A stretch of 64,000 bases of DNA, from the NCBI RefSeq assembly GCF_025716945.1, contig NZ_JAOVZT010000003.1, positions 335,898 through 399,897 on the forward strand. Direction: 5' to 3'. Positions within the stretch are counted from its first letter, which is position 1. Each line of letters starts with the position of its first letter. The notes below the pieces were generated by a model, which saw only the letters and a list, made by a program, of their open reading frames with translations, did not search any database and was not told the DNA's origin. Below are positions 1 to 7,909 of this stretch, piece after piece. Source of the DNA: Geodermatophilus sp. YIM 151500 (GTDB taxonomy: Bacteria; Actinomycetota; Actinomycetes; Mycobacteriales; Geodermatophilaceae). The translations under genes were made by a program, and so were the position numbers.

Positions 1-269
1 GAATCGATATCGCAAGGGTCCTGAAACCGATTCCTGCGATCGTCACCGAACAGTCGGACGCGGACCGGACCCCTCGGGCGCGGCGCCCGTCGCTCCCGCG
101 GACGCGCGCACCGACGTCCACCCGAGGCCGCGGTCAGCAGCGCCCAGCCGTGGCGGGGCACTCGGGTCTCCGGCTCGGATCTCGGTCCGGCACGACCGGC
201 GGCCGGCAGCAGCGCCTGCCACGCGTGCGGCGTCGGGGGACGGCGACGCGGTGCGGCTCGGCGCGCAGG
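1..269. other. Left-edge intergenic region with LacI-type operator
   Basis: This stretch lies beyond the 3' end of the LacI gene and holds no convincing gene. The first 35 bases carry an 11-mer, GAATCGATATC (1-11), that recurs at 3136-3146 in front of the tartrate dehydratase gene. They also carry an operator-like site at 22-35. At 75-89 there is a small GC-only hairpin (CGGGCGC, one base, GCGCCCG) that could help end transcription of the LacI gene, but it lies about 180 bases past the stop and has no U run. The operators at the very edge suggest a promoter for a gene just left of the window. Confidence 0.5.
22..35. promoter_or_regulatory. Putative LacI-family operator (left edge)
   Basis: The sequence TGAAACCGATTCCT matches the reverse complement of the site at 2952-2965 (TGGAAACGATTCCA) at 11 of 14 positions. 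It has the central CG and the TTCC arm expected of LacI-family operators. Its place at the window edge, outside any gene, suggests that it controls a unit to the left. Confidence 0.5.
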
Positions 270-1379
270 TCAGACGGCTGCCCCGGCGCCGCGCCGCAGA
301 CCCGGCGCGCCGTCCCCGGATGCCCGCCGCCGGCCGGATCGCCGGCGGGACCTGTTCTGGGCGACGGCCTCCGCCGTCACGGCGGTGGAGGGACGCAACT
401 GCACCTCGACGGGGAGCACGACGGTGCGCGGCTGGATGCGGGAGCCCGCGAGCTGGTCGAGCAGCAGACGGGCGGCGACCCTCGCCAGCTCGTCCATGCT
501 CCGGCTCAGCGCCGTCACGGGCGGCTGGTGGAGCACGGCGAGCGGGGTGTCGTCGAGGCTGGCGAGGGCCACGTCCTGGCCCACGCGGACGCCGCGGGCG
601 TGTAGTTCCGTGAGGACGCCGGGGACGAACGGGTTGGGGCCGACGACGATCGCCGACGGCAGCGCGTCCCGGTCGAGCAGTTCGGCTATGACGTCACGCC
701 CGGCCTGGGCCACGGCTCGCGAGGCCCGGAGCAGGTCCGGGCGCATCTCGAGCCCGTGGTCCGCCAGCGCCGCCTGGAAGCCGCGGAGCCGCTCCCTCCC
801 GACGTGCGTCGTGTCCAGCAGGCCGCCGAGGTAGAGGATCTCCCGGTGGCCCGCCTCGAGCAGGTGCTCGGTCAGCCGGTAGGTGCCGCGGTAGTGGTCG
901 CTGACGACGGCGCTCGCGGTCTCGCAGGACGGGATCTCGCGGTCGAGGAGCACGACCGGTCCGGGGAAGCCGGCCAGCGCCTGCTGGAGCTCGGCATTCC
1001 GCTCGTCCACGCACATGACGGCGATGGCGTCCACGCGTCGCTGGTGCAGCGTGTGGACGCTGTCGGTGTCCCTCGCCGGATCACCATGGGAGTTGGCGAG
1101 CAGCACTGTGTACCCGGCCTGGCTGATCGCCATCTCCATGTAGTGCACGACTTCGGCGAGGAGAGGGTTGATGAGGTCGCTGACGATGATGCCGACGCAC
1201 CGGCTCGACCTCGACCGCAGTCCCGCGGCGAGCAGGTCCGGCTTGTAGCCGGTCTCGGCGACCGCAGCGAGCACCTTCTGCCGCAGCTCGTCGCTGACGT
1301 TGGGGTGCCCGCTCAGGGCCCGGGTGACCGAGGCCGGGGCGACACCGGCGCGCCGGGCGACCTCTTTGATCGTCGTCAT
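270..1379 (-). CDS. LacI-family transcriptional regulator
   Basis: This is a 369-residue DNA-binding repressor or activator. Residues 1-55 form the LacI headpiece (begins MTTIKEVARRAG, then the ASVTRALSG recognition helix and hinge). Residues 60-340 form the periplasmic-binding-protein-like sensor (GIIVSDLINPL, AIVVGPNPF, ALASLDDTP). The ATG is fixed by the canonical headpiece start. The gene lies 92 bases behind the FAD oxidoreductase on the same strand and may be co-transcribed with it. Operator-like palindromes in front of the oxidoreductase and the tartrate dehydratase point to local control, probably with a sugar acid or its breakdown product as effector. The last 30 residues are an Arg/Gly-rich tail that most LacI proteins lack. 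The effector cannot be read from the sequence. Confidence 0.93.
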   Translation of the reverse strand: MTTIKEVARRAGVAPASVTRALSGHPNVSDELRQKVLAAVAETGYKPDLLAAGLRSRSSRCVGIIVSDLINPLLAEVVHYMEMAISQAGYTVLLANSHGDPARDTDSVHTLHQRRVDAIAVMCVDERNAELQQALAGFPGPVVLLDREIPSCETASAVVSDHYRGTYRLTEHLLEAGHREILYLGGLLDTTHVGRERLRGFQAALADHGLEMRPDLLRASRAVAQAGRDVIAELLDRDALPSAIVVGPNPFVPGVLTELHARGVRVGQDVALASLDDTPLAVLHQPPVTALSRSMDELARVAARLLLDQLAGSRIQPRTVVLPVEVQLRPSTAVTAEAVAQNRSRRRSGRRRASGDGAPGLRRGAGAAV

Positions 1380-1471
1380 GTGGCCCCCCCGGGCGGCCGA
1401 TGAGGACGCGCACTCCCGTGTGCGCCTCCCGCACCGGACATCGTGCTGCCCGCCAGGACTGCTCGCTGCAT

Positions 1472-2938
1472 TCAATCCGCCTCGGGGGCGGTGAGCGCCT
1501 CCGCGACGAGCCGTCCCGAGGTCATCGCCCAGCCGATGTGGTGGCCATGGCCGAGGAGCAACATGCCCCCTTGCCCGACGCCACCGACCGCGTGCAGGCC
1601 TTCCACGGGCGTCCCGTCCTCGGTCAGGACGCGCAGCCGCCCGTCGACCCGCAGCCCGCCCTCCGTGACGGTGAGCATGCTGAGGACCGGGCCCATCGCG
1701 AAGTACGGAGCGGTGAACCCGCTGTCCGCGAGTGACTTCTCGAGGCTCGTCGAGTCCACTCCGATGCGGACCGCCAACCCGCTGATGTCGGTCGCTTCCT
1801 CCACGAGATCGGGCCGACCGCGCCGGTAGTCGTCGAAGTAGGCGAACGCGATGCCAGGTGCGGTGGAGATGGAATGCGGAGGCGTGTTGAAGCGCTGTGC
1901 GATGGCTCCGTCGAACACGATGTAGCCGAGCCCGTCCTCCTGGAAGGCCAGATCGGTGACCGCGGTCTCCGGTGAGCCGAACCGTTCCCCGTGCTTGTTG
2001 ACCAGCACGGCACCCGCCTCGAACATCGTCGAGGCGGGTGACATGTGGGTGATGAGCAGTGATTTCACGAAGGGCCGGAGCGCGGCGGCGGGGAGCCGCT
2101 GGACGAGGAACGCCTCGACGCGGCACAGCCACGACCACGTCGGCAGACGGTCGATGAGACCTGTCCGGGGAGGTGGGGGGAAACGCAACTGAGGACCGAA
2201 GGTCACGTCCATGGCACGCAGTTCGGCGCCGATCTGCTGCGCCAGCCGGTGACCGTCGCCGTTCGCGTGCGGGTTGATGGGCCGGGCCGCGGCCGCGGCC
2301 GGCGGTAGGAACGCCTCACGCATCGACCGGTTGCCGCTGAAGTCACCGCTGGCCAGCACCACGCCCCTGCCGGCCCGAACGCGACGATCACCGTCCGCAC
2401 CATGCACCACGGCACCGGTGACCCGACCGCCCTCCACCACGAGCTCCCCAACGGTCGTGCCGAGTCGGACGGCGACGCCCAGCCGCTCGGCGGCAGCCGA
2501 CAGGCGGGCGATGTAGGACCTCGAGTTCGGGATGACGTTGTGCATCCGCGGCACGCGGTGCGGTGGTTCGGGATAGGGGCCGACGAATGCCACGCCCAGC
2601 TCCTCCAGCCAGGACACCGTGGCCGCCGCCTCGTCGGCCAGAAGGCGCCGCAGGTCGGGAGCGTCGCCCTCGAGCAGCTCCGGCCGGAAGGCGTACATGT
2701 CTTCGAGGAAGGCCTGCGGGGAGTCCTGGACCCCGGCGCGTCGCTGCAGTCGCGTCCCCGCGGCCGTGATGGAGCCCACCGACAGGGCCGTCGAACCGCC
2801 GACCCGGTCCCGCTTCTCCACGACCAGCACGCGCGCGCCGCGCTGGGCGGCGCGGACGGCGGTCGCCAGCCCCGAGCCGCCTCCCCCGATGACGAGGATG
2901 TCGACTTCCTCCGCGGGGATGCCGGCAGCAGATGTCAC
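1472..2938 (-). CDS. FAD-dependent oxidoreductase (fumarate reductase / ketosteroid dehydrogenase-like flavoprotein)
   Basis: This is a 488-residue flavoprotein of the FAD_binding_2 group. The N-terminus has the dinucleotide fold (VDILVIGGGGSG, then VVEKRDRVGGST). The middle has a capping domain, and the C-terminus has the FAD-contacting segment VGGVGQGGMLLLGHG. The start is a GTG at 2938, seven bases after AAAGGAG. Upstream in-frame codons look non-coding and would run through the operator. The operator at 2952-2965 abuts the ribosome-binding site, so a bound repressor would block transcription near its start. The family oxidises or reduces carbon-carbon bonds next to carbonyl or carboxyl groups. 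With a tartrate-type dehydratase divergent to it, a hydroxy- or keto-acid substrate is plausible. The exact substrate is unknown, and a steroid substrate is less likely from the context. Confidence 0.8.
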   Translation of the reverse strand: MTSAAGIPAEEVDILVIGGGGSGLATAVRAAQRGARVLVVEKRDRVGGSTALSVGSITAAGTRLQRRAGVQDSPQAFLEDMYAFRPELLEGDAPDLRRLLADEAAATVSWLEELGVAFVGPYPEPPHRVPRMHNVIPNSRSYIARLSAAAERLGVAVRLGTTVGELVVEGGRVTGAVVHGADGDRRVRAGRGVVLASGDFSGNRSMREAFLPPAAAAARPINPHANGDGHRLAQQIGAELRAMDVTFGPQLRFPPPPRTGLIDRLPTWSWLCRVEAFLVQRLPAAALRPFVKSLLITHMSPASTMFEAGAVLVNKHGERFGSPETAVTDLAFQEDGLGYIVFDGAIAQRFNTPPHSISTAPGIAFAYFDDYRRGRPDLVEEATDISGLAVRIGVDSTSLEKSLADSGFTAPYFAMGPVLSMLTVTEGGLRVDGRLRVLTEDGTPVEGLHAVGGVGQGGMLLLGHGHHIGWAMTSGRLVAEALTAPEAD

Positions 2939-2951
2939 GGCGATGCTCCTT

Positions 2952-2965
2952 TGGAATCGTTTCCA
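2952..2965. promoter_or_regulatory. LacI-family operator between oxidoreductase and tartrate dehydratase genes
   Basis: TGGAATCGTTTCCA is a 14-base pseudo-palindrome with arms TGGAA/TTCCA and a central CG, the typical form of LacI-family operators. It overlaps the region just upstream of the oxidoreductase ribosome-binding site (complement of 2946-2952). The LacI gene is the obvious candidate to bind it. Confidence 0.75.
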
Positions 2966-3015
2966 CCGATGAGCGTGGTGACGCGCCTGATTTCGGCGGA
3001 GGGATTGCAGCGATG

Positions 3016-3045
3016 TTGACACACCAGGGCAGGGCTCACAAGGAT
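3016..3045 (+). promoter_or_regulatory. Candidate promoter for the tartrate dehydratase unit
   Basis: TTGACA at 3016-3021 is followed after 18 bases by AAGGAT at 3040-3045. This is a fair match to a housekeeping actinobacterial promoter. It would give a leader of about 165 bases containing the operator-like site at 3134-3147, which could then act as a roadblock. Confidence 0.4.
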
Positions 3046-3133
3046 GCAACCGCTAGCTCGCCCCGGTTGGCAGGACCGGAAGGGGCGGATCCACCGCTCG
3101 AGGCCCTCGCCCCCCGGCGTCCGACCCCATCCC

Positions 3134-3147
3134 TGGAATCGATATCC
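3134..3147. promoter_or_regulatory. Second operator-like site upstream of tartrate dehydratase
   Basis: TGGAATCGATATCC shares the half-site TGGAATCG exactly with the operator at 2952-2965, but its right arm is imperfect. The 11-mer GAATCGATATC inside it is also found at 1-11. It lies about 70 bases before the start codon of the dehydratase gene. Confidence 0.5.
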
Positions 3148-3219
3148 CCTCGCCGTGTCCGGCTGGAGACGGTCCGGACCCGGAGCTCCGAGCACCGCCC
3201 TCGCAGAAAGGCCCGAGCC

Positions 3220-4395
3220 GTGCGCATCGTCGACATCCGCGAGAAGACCGTTCCGATCGAAGCCGACATGTCCAATGCGTTCATCAACTTCTCGAGGATG
3301 AACGTGAGCGTCCTCGCGATCGTCACCGACGAGATCCGGGACGGGGAGCCGGTCATCGGCTACGGCTTCAACTCCAACGGCCGGTACGCGCAGGGCGGCC
3401 TGCTGCGCGAACGCATCATCCCCCGCGTGCTGGAGGCCCCCGGGGACAGCCTGATCGGTGTGCACGGAGACCTGGATCCCGAACTGATCTGGCGCGCCGC
3501 CATGCGCGACGAGAAACCCGGAGGCCACGGGGACCGGGCCGTAGCGATGGGCATCCTCGACATGGCGGCGTGGGACCTGGCCGCGAAGCTGGCCGACGTC
3601 CCGCTCTACCAGCTGCTCAGCGATCGCGCCCGGGACCCGCGGACGCCCGGAGCCCCGCTGGAGAAGGTCTGGGTCTACGCGGCGGGGGGCTACTACTACC
3701 CCGACCGGGGCCTCGAGGCCCTGCAGGCGGAGATGCGGTCCTACGTCGACATGGGATACCGCACCGTCAAGATGAAGATCGGTGGCGCCCCGCTCGACGA
3801 GGACCTGCGCCGCATCGAAGCCGTCCTCGACATCCTCCCCGACGGCTGCGACCTGGCGGTCGACGCGAACGGGCGGTTCGAGCTCGACCGGGCCCTCGAG
3901 TACGGCGATGCCCTCAGCGCGTATCCCCTCCACTGGTACGAGGAAGCCGGGGACCCGCTGGACTACGACGCGCTCCGTCGGTTGGCCGAGCGCTACGAGG
4001 GGCCGCTGGCGACCGGCGAGAACCTCCTCTCCTTCCACGAAGCACGCAATCTCATCCGGTACGGGGGCCTGCGCCCGGACCGCGACATCCTCCAGATGGA
4101 CCCGGCGCTGAGCTACGGGCTCACGGAGTTCAGGCGCACCGTCGCGATGCTCTTCGATGCCGGCTGGAACCCGAACCGGTGCGTCCCTCACGGCGGCCAC
4201 CAGTTCAACCTGTCGATCGCCTCGGCCTTCCACCTCCACGGGTGCGAGTCCTACCCCGGGATCTTCGAGCCCTTCGGCGGCTTCGCTGACGGCTACCCCA
4301 TCGAGGACGGTCACGTGCGACTGCCGGATGCCCCGGGGATCGGGCTGGAGCAGAAGAAGTCCCTCGCGCCCGTGCTGAAGGACGTCCTGGCCTGA
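3220..4395 (+). CDS. tarD: D-tartrate dehydratase-type enolase superfamily enzyme
   Basis: This 391-residue member of the mandelate racemase subgroup of the enolase superfamily closely resembles the characterised Bradyrhizobium D-tartrate dehydratase as I recall its sequence. Shared landmarks are GYGFNSNGRY near residue 48, EKPGGHG near 98, the catalytic KMK at 184-186, metal ligands in VDANGRF (D215), YEEAGDPLDY (E241/E242) and GEN (E267), and the acid/base His in PHGGH (H324). The expected reaction is D-tartrate to oxaloacetate plus water, in the cytosol. The start is a GTG at 3220 behind AGAAAGG with 8-base spacing. The transporter gene follows after 81 bases on the same strand. Length and active-site spacing match the family. 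A related acid sugar as substrate cannot be excluded. Confidence 0.85.
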   Translation: MRIVDIREKTVPIEADMSNAFINFSRMNVSVLAIVTDEIRDGEPVIGYGFNSNGRYAQGGLLRERIIPRVLEAPGDSLIGVHGDLDPELIWRAAMRDEKPGGHGDRAVAMGILDMAAWDLAAKLADVPLYQLLSDRARDPRTPGAPLEKVWVYAAGGYYYPDRGLEALQAEMRSYVDMGYRTVKMKIGGAPLDEDLRRIEAVLDILPDGCDLAVDANGRFELDRALEYGDALSAYPLHWYEEAGDPLDYDALRRLAERYEGPLATGENLLSFHEARNLIRYGGLRPDRDILQMDPALSYGLTEFRRTVAMLFDAGWNPNRCVPHGGHQFNLSIASAFHLHGCESYPGIFEPFGGFADGYPIEDGHVRLPDAPGIGLEQKKSLAPVLKDVLA

Positions 4396-4476
4396 CCCGG
4401 CCGCCGCCCGCAAGGCGCCGGATCGGCCGCCAGGCGGCGTGCACGGGCCGATCGGTTGAAGGGAGTCCCGCAAGGC

Positions 4477-5787
4477 GTGGCCGACCCCCGACGCCCGCCG
4501 CGGCATGAGCTCCTGGCCGCGCTGCTGCTCGGCGCGATGATCGTCGTCACGGGCCTCTGCGTGGTCGTCGACACGGCCCGACTCGCGGCCGGGGCACTGG
4601 CGTGGACCGCCGCCGCCCTCCTGGTGCACCGCCTCTCCGTACGGCAGAGGGTCGCAACGGCGGCGCTGTGCACCCTGGGGCTGATCGCGATCGTGTGGAC
4701 CGCCGCAGCGGGACATCCACCTGACTGGCGGGCGATGCTGGCGGCCAATCAGCCGCTGATCGGGATGCTGGCCGCGGTGTCGTTCCTGCGTCTGGTCGCC
4801 CCCGCACGGTCTCCGGCCGCCATGGTCCCGACTGGTCGAGGCGGGGTCTGGCAGACGATGCTCGGACTCCACCTGTTCGGCTCGGTCATCAACATCCCCG
4901 CGGTGGACATGGTGGGCGACCGGTTCACGGCCACGAACCGTCGGCTGGAGCAGGGGCACTTCCTCCTCCTGTCCCGCGCCTACTCCAGCGCTGCCTTCTG
5001 GTCACCGTTCTGGGGAGCCGCCGCGGCGGCCCTGACGTACGCCCCGGCTGCGCGCGTGGAAGTCCTGATGGCGGTCGGCGCCTGCCTCGCGGCCAGCGCC
5101 CTCGTCATCAGTGGCGTCACGGTGACGAGAGCGTTCGGTCCCCGGCTGGGCGAGTTCCGGGGCTATCCGCTGACCGTGCGGTCGCTGGCCGCGCCGGTGA
5201 CCCTCGTGGTGCTGGTGCTCTCGGTGCACCTCGTGCTGCCCGAGATCCCCATCGTCGCGATCATCACGATCGCCGCCCCCCTCCTGGCCCTGCTGCTGGT
5301 CACGCTCGCCGCGCCGCGCGCCATGCCGCAGCGGGTCGCGGGCCATGCGCTGCGCCAGCTCCCGGCCATGAGCGGCGAACTGTTCCTGTTCCTGTCCGCC
5401 GGGCTTCTCGTCGCGGGGGTCAGCCCTGTCGCCGGCGGCGCAGCCGGCTGGCTGCCCATCGCGACCTTCTCGGCATGGGAGGCTTGGGGCCTCGTCGGGA
5501 TCATGGCGGCGGTGTCGGGACTGGGCCTGCACCCGGTGATCAGCATCGCGATCAGTGCGAGCGTGCTGAGTCCTCTGCAGCCCGACCCCACGCTGTTCGC
5601 GATGGCCGGACTGATCGCCTGGGGTCTGCAGGGGGCGGGCGGTCCCCTGTCCGGTCTCAACGTGGTGCTGCAGGGCAGGTACGGCATCGACAGCTTCACC
5701 ATGGCCAGGTGGAACCTGAAGTACGTCGGGGCCATGCTGCTGCTGGCCGGCGGTGCGCTCGCGCTCTGCCAGCGACTGGCCCGCTGA
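4477..5787 (+). CDS. Polytopic membrane protein, putative organic-acid transporter
   Basis: This is a 436-residue protein with about ten to eleven hydrophobic segments (for example ELLAALLLGAMIV, VTLVVLVLSVHLVL, IVAIITIAAPLLALL). I do not recognise the exact family. The re-entrant-looking GLGLHPVISIAI and the LQGAGGPLSGLN stretch recall ion-transporter-superfamily carriers such as DASS or ArsB types, but this is a weak resemblance. I start it at GTG 4477 because AAGGGAG at 4459-4465 lies upstream at workable spacing. A TTG at 4456 would place the Shine-Dalgarno inside the gene. Being the only membrane protein in the cluster, it most likely imports the acid handled by the dehydratase. It is convergent with the next gene, leaving 34 bases between them. 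Confidence 0.65.
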   Translation: MADPRRPPRHELLAALLLGAMIVVTGLCVVVDTARLAAGALAWTAAALLVHRLSVRQRVATAALCTLGLIAIVWTAAAGHPPDWRAMLAANQPLIGMLAAVSFLRLVAPARSPAAMVPTGRGGVWQTMLGLHLFGSVINIPAVDMVGDRFTATNRRLEQGHFLLLSRAYSSAAFWSPFWGAAAAALTYAPAARVEVLMAVGACLAASALVISGVTVTRAFGPRLGEFRGYPLTVRSLAAPVTLVVLVLSVHLVLPEIPIVAIITIAAPLLALLLVTLAAPRAMPQRVAGHALRQLPAMSGELFLFLSAGLLVAGVSPVAGGAAGWLPIATFSAWEAWGLVGIMAAVSGLGLHPVISIAISASVLSPLQPDPTLFAMAGLIAWGLQGAGGPLSGLNVVLQGRYGIDSFTMARWNLKYVGAMLLLAGGALALCQRLAR

Positions 5788-5821
5788 ACCGGCGGTGATC
5801 GTCCCTACGCGGCGGGGGGCC

Positions 5822-6814
5822 TCAGCCCGGAGTGCGTCGGGTCGACCGGAAACCGGCGAGGACGCGGTCTGTCACCCACGCCGTCCTCGCCGCGCTGTCC
5901 CCTGTGCTCGGGCACCTGCCGATGCCGTTCAGTTCGTCCACGATCGTCTGCACCAGCGGTTGGTGCACGTGCGGCGGGTCCTCGACGTCGATCTGCCGCT
6001 CCCCGCTCGCGTCGACGAGCCAGATCGGCTCCCGACGCGAGGTCGAGAAGCCGAGCCGCCCGGACGTACCCGAGACGACCGTCCTGTCGACATCCCTGTC
6101 GGCGGCGTAGCACCACGAACCGCTGCCCAGGACACCGCTCCGGAAGCGGTAGCTCGCGGTGACCGTGTCCTCGACCCCGTACAGGCCAGCGAGATTGCTC
6201 GCCACCCCGTACACCTCCTCGACAGGGCCGAACAGCAGGTCGAGGAAGTCCAGCGTGTGGCAGGCACCGTCGAAGAACAGGCCACCGCTCGCGTGCCGCC
6301 CGTCGAGGCGCCAGGGCAGAGTCCCTTCCCCGGACGTCGTGGTCGCACGTTCCAAGCGCTCGGACCGGACCACCCGCACGTCGCCGATCGCTCCACCCTC
6401 GATGAGCTCCTTCACGGCCAGGAAGCGCGGCAACGCCCGGCGGTAGTAGGCGACCCACAGGGGGACGCCGGCCGCCCGGCACGTCCGCACCATGTCCACG
6501 CACTCGTCGTGCGACATCCCCATCGGCTTCTCGACGTACACGGCCTTGCCCGCAGCGGCGCAACGCAGCACGTACTCGCGGTGTGTGCTCGTCGGTGTGG
6601 CGACGTACACGGCGTCGATGTCGTCGGCCTGGATGACCTCGTCCGCGTCGTCGTGCCACCGGGCGATCCCGTGGCGGCGCGCGTACTCCTCTGCCAGCGC
6701 ACCGTTGCGCCGCATGACCGCCACGAGGGTCGACCCTCTGGCCCGGTAGAGGGCGGGCCCGCTCTTGACCTCGGCCACGTCGCCGCAGCCGATCATGCCC
6801 CAGCGGACGGTCAT
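5822..6814 (-). CDS. Gfo/Idh/MocA-family NAD(P)-dependent oxidoreductase
   Basis: This is a 330-residue dehydrogenase of the glucose-fructose oxidoreductase/inositol dehydrogenase group. The N-terminal Rossmann fold begins VRWGMIGCGDVAE. The signature EKP at 95-97 (AVYVEKPMG) carries the catalytic lysine, and DGACHTLDFL near residue 180 gives the conserved histidine. The C-terminal half is the alpha/beta substrate domain. It should oxidise or reduce a sugar, inositol or sugar-acid hydroxyl with NAD(P). The start ATG at 6814 overlaps the stop of the aldo/keto reductase gene by four bases (ATGA), so the two are translationally coupled with the reductase translated first. The substrate is not readable. 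Confidence 0.88.
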   Translation of the reverse strand: MTVRWGMIGCGDVAEVKSGPALYRARGSTLVAVMRRNGALAEEYARRHGIARWHDDADEVIQADDIDAVYVATPTSTHREYVLRCAAAGKAVYVEKPMGMSHDECVDMVRTCRAAGVPLWVAYYRRALPRFLAVKELIEGGAIGDVRVVRSERLERATTTSGEGTLPWRLDGRHASGGLFFDGACHTLDFLDLLFGPVEEVYGVASNLAGLYGVEDTVTASYRFRSGVLGSGSWCYAADRDVDRTVVSGTSGRLGFSTSRREPIWLVDASGERQIDVEDPPHVHQPLVQTIVDELNGIGRCPSTGDSAARTAWVTDRVLAGFRSTRRTPG

Positions 6815-7785
6815 CGGGCCCGCTCCAGCGCCGCGTCGATCTGCTGCAGCTCGTCGTCGTCGAGCGGCCCGTGGGCCAGCGCGCCGGCGTTCTCGCGTGC
6901 CTGGGCGATGGTCCGGAATCCCGGGATGGGCACGAGGACGTCGCTGCGGGCCAGGAGCCAGCACAGGGCACCTTGGGCCATGGTCCGCCCGCCTGAGCAG
7001 AGGACATCGCGCACCCGGTCGACGGCGCTGATGATCTCGGCATCCGCGCCTGTGAAGTCGAATCTCGTGCTCCGGACGTCGTCGCCGCCGAACGTGCTCT
7101 CGCGCGAGAACTTGCCGCTCAGCGCCCCCATGGCGAGCGGACTCCGGGCGAGCCCTGCTACCCGGCGCGTCTCGCACACGTCGAGGACGGGCGAGTCGCC
7201 GTGCAGCACGTTGAAGGCGAACTGGATGGCCGAGCAGTGCCCGCCCCTGGCGAAGACCGCGGCCCGCGCGGGGTCATCGGTGCTCCATCCGTACGACCGA
7301 ACCTTGCCCTCCGCGACAAGCTCCTCGAGCACGGCGACCACGTGCTCGGCGCCGTCCGGGTCGTAGTCGCCGAGGTGGAGCTGGTAGACGTCGATGACCT
7401 CACGTCCCAACCGGCGCAGACTCGCCTCGCACTGCTCGCGGACCGACGCGGGCGATGCGTCCCGGCCGGTGGCCGTGCGCGTCTCCTCGTCGAAGAGATG
7501 CCCGAACTTGGTGGCCACGACGACCGTGTCCGGCACACCCCGCAGCGCGTGACCGAGGATCCGCTCGCTGTGCCCGGCACCGTAGATGCTCGCGGTGTCG
7601 AACAAGGTCACGCCCGCGTCGACCGCGGCGTGGATCGCGGCGATGGACTCCCGGTCGTCGACCTTCCCCCATCCGATCGGCCTGCCGTCGCGGTACGCCG
7701 GGCCGCCGATGGCCCAGCACCCCAGGCCGACGGCACCGACCCGGATCCCACTGCTGCCGAGCGTTCGCGTCGGCGAGGACTCCAC
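6811..7785 (-). CDS. Aldo/keto reductase
   Basis: This 324-residue TIM-barrel NADPH-dependent oxidoreductase has the full catalytic tetrad: D63 and Y68 in FDTASIYGAG, K93 in ATKFGH, and H137 in YQLHLGD. The C-terminal cofactor segment is VPIPGFRTIAQARENAG. The start is a GTG at 7785, 8 bases behind AGGAG (complement of 7794-7798). Longer in-frame readings upstream run into the neighbouring pseudogene remnant. It heads a two-gene unit with the Gfo/Idh dehydrogenase, which suggests stepwise oxidation and reduction of one carbohydrate-like compound. No LacI-type operator is visible upstream, so control may differ from the divergent pair at 3 kb. Confidence 0.88.
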   Translation of the reverse strand: MESSPTRTLGSSGIRVGAVGLGCWAIGGPAYRDGRPIGWGKVDDRESIAAIHAAVDAGVTLFDTASIYGAGHSERILGHALRGVPDTVVVATKFGHLFDEETRTATGRDASPASVREQCEASLRRLGREVIDVYQLHLGDYDPDGAEHVVAVLEELVAEGKVRSYGWSTDDPARAAVFARGGHCSAIQFAFNVLHGDSPVLDVCETRRVAGLARSPLAMGALSGKFSRESTFGGDDVRSTRFDFTGADAEIISAVDRVRDVLCSGGRTMAQGALCWLLARSDVLVPIPGFRTIAQARENAGALAHGPLDDDELQQIDAALERAR

Positions 7786-7909
7786 GCTGCGCTCTCCTCT
7801 CTCCTCGACCAGGAGGAACGGCCACATCATGCCCGTCCGGCTGGTCGATCCCGCCGAGCGGCGGTTCGGCAAGCGCATGTGCACCGCACCGGGTCCGCGG
7901 GGGCATCCC

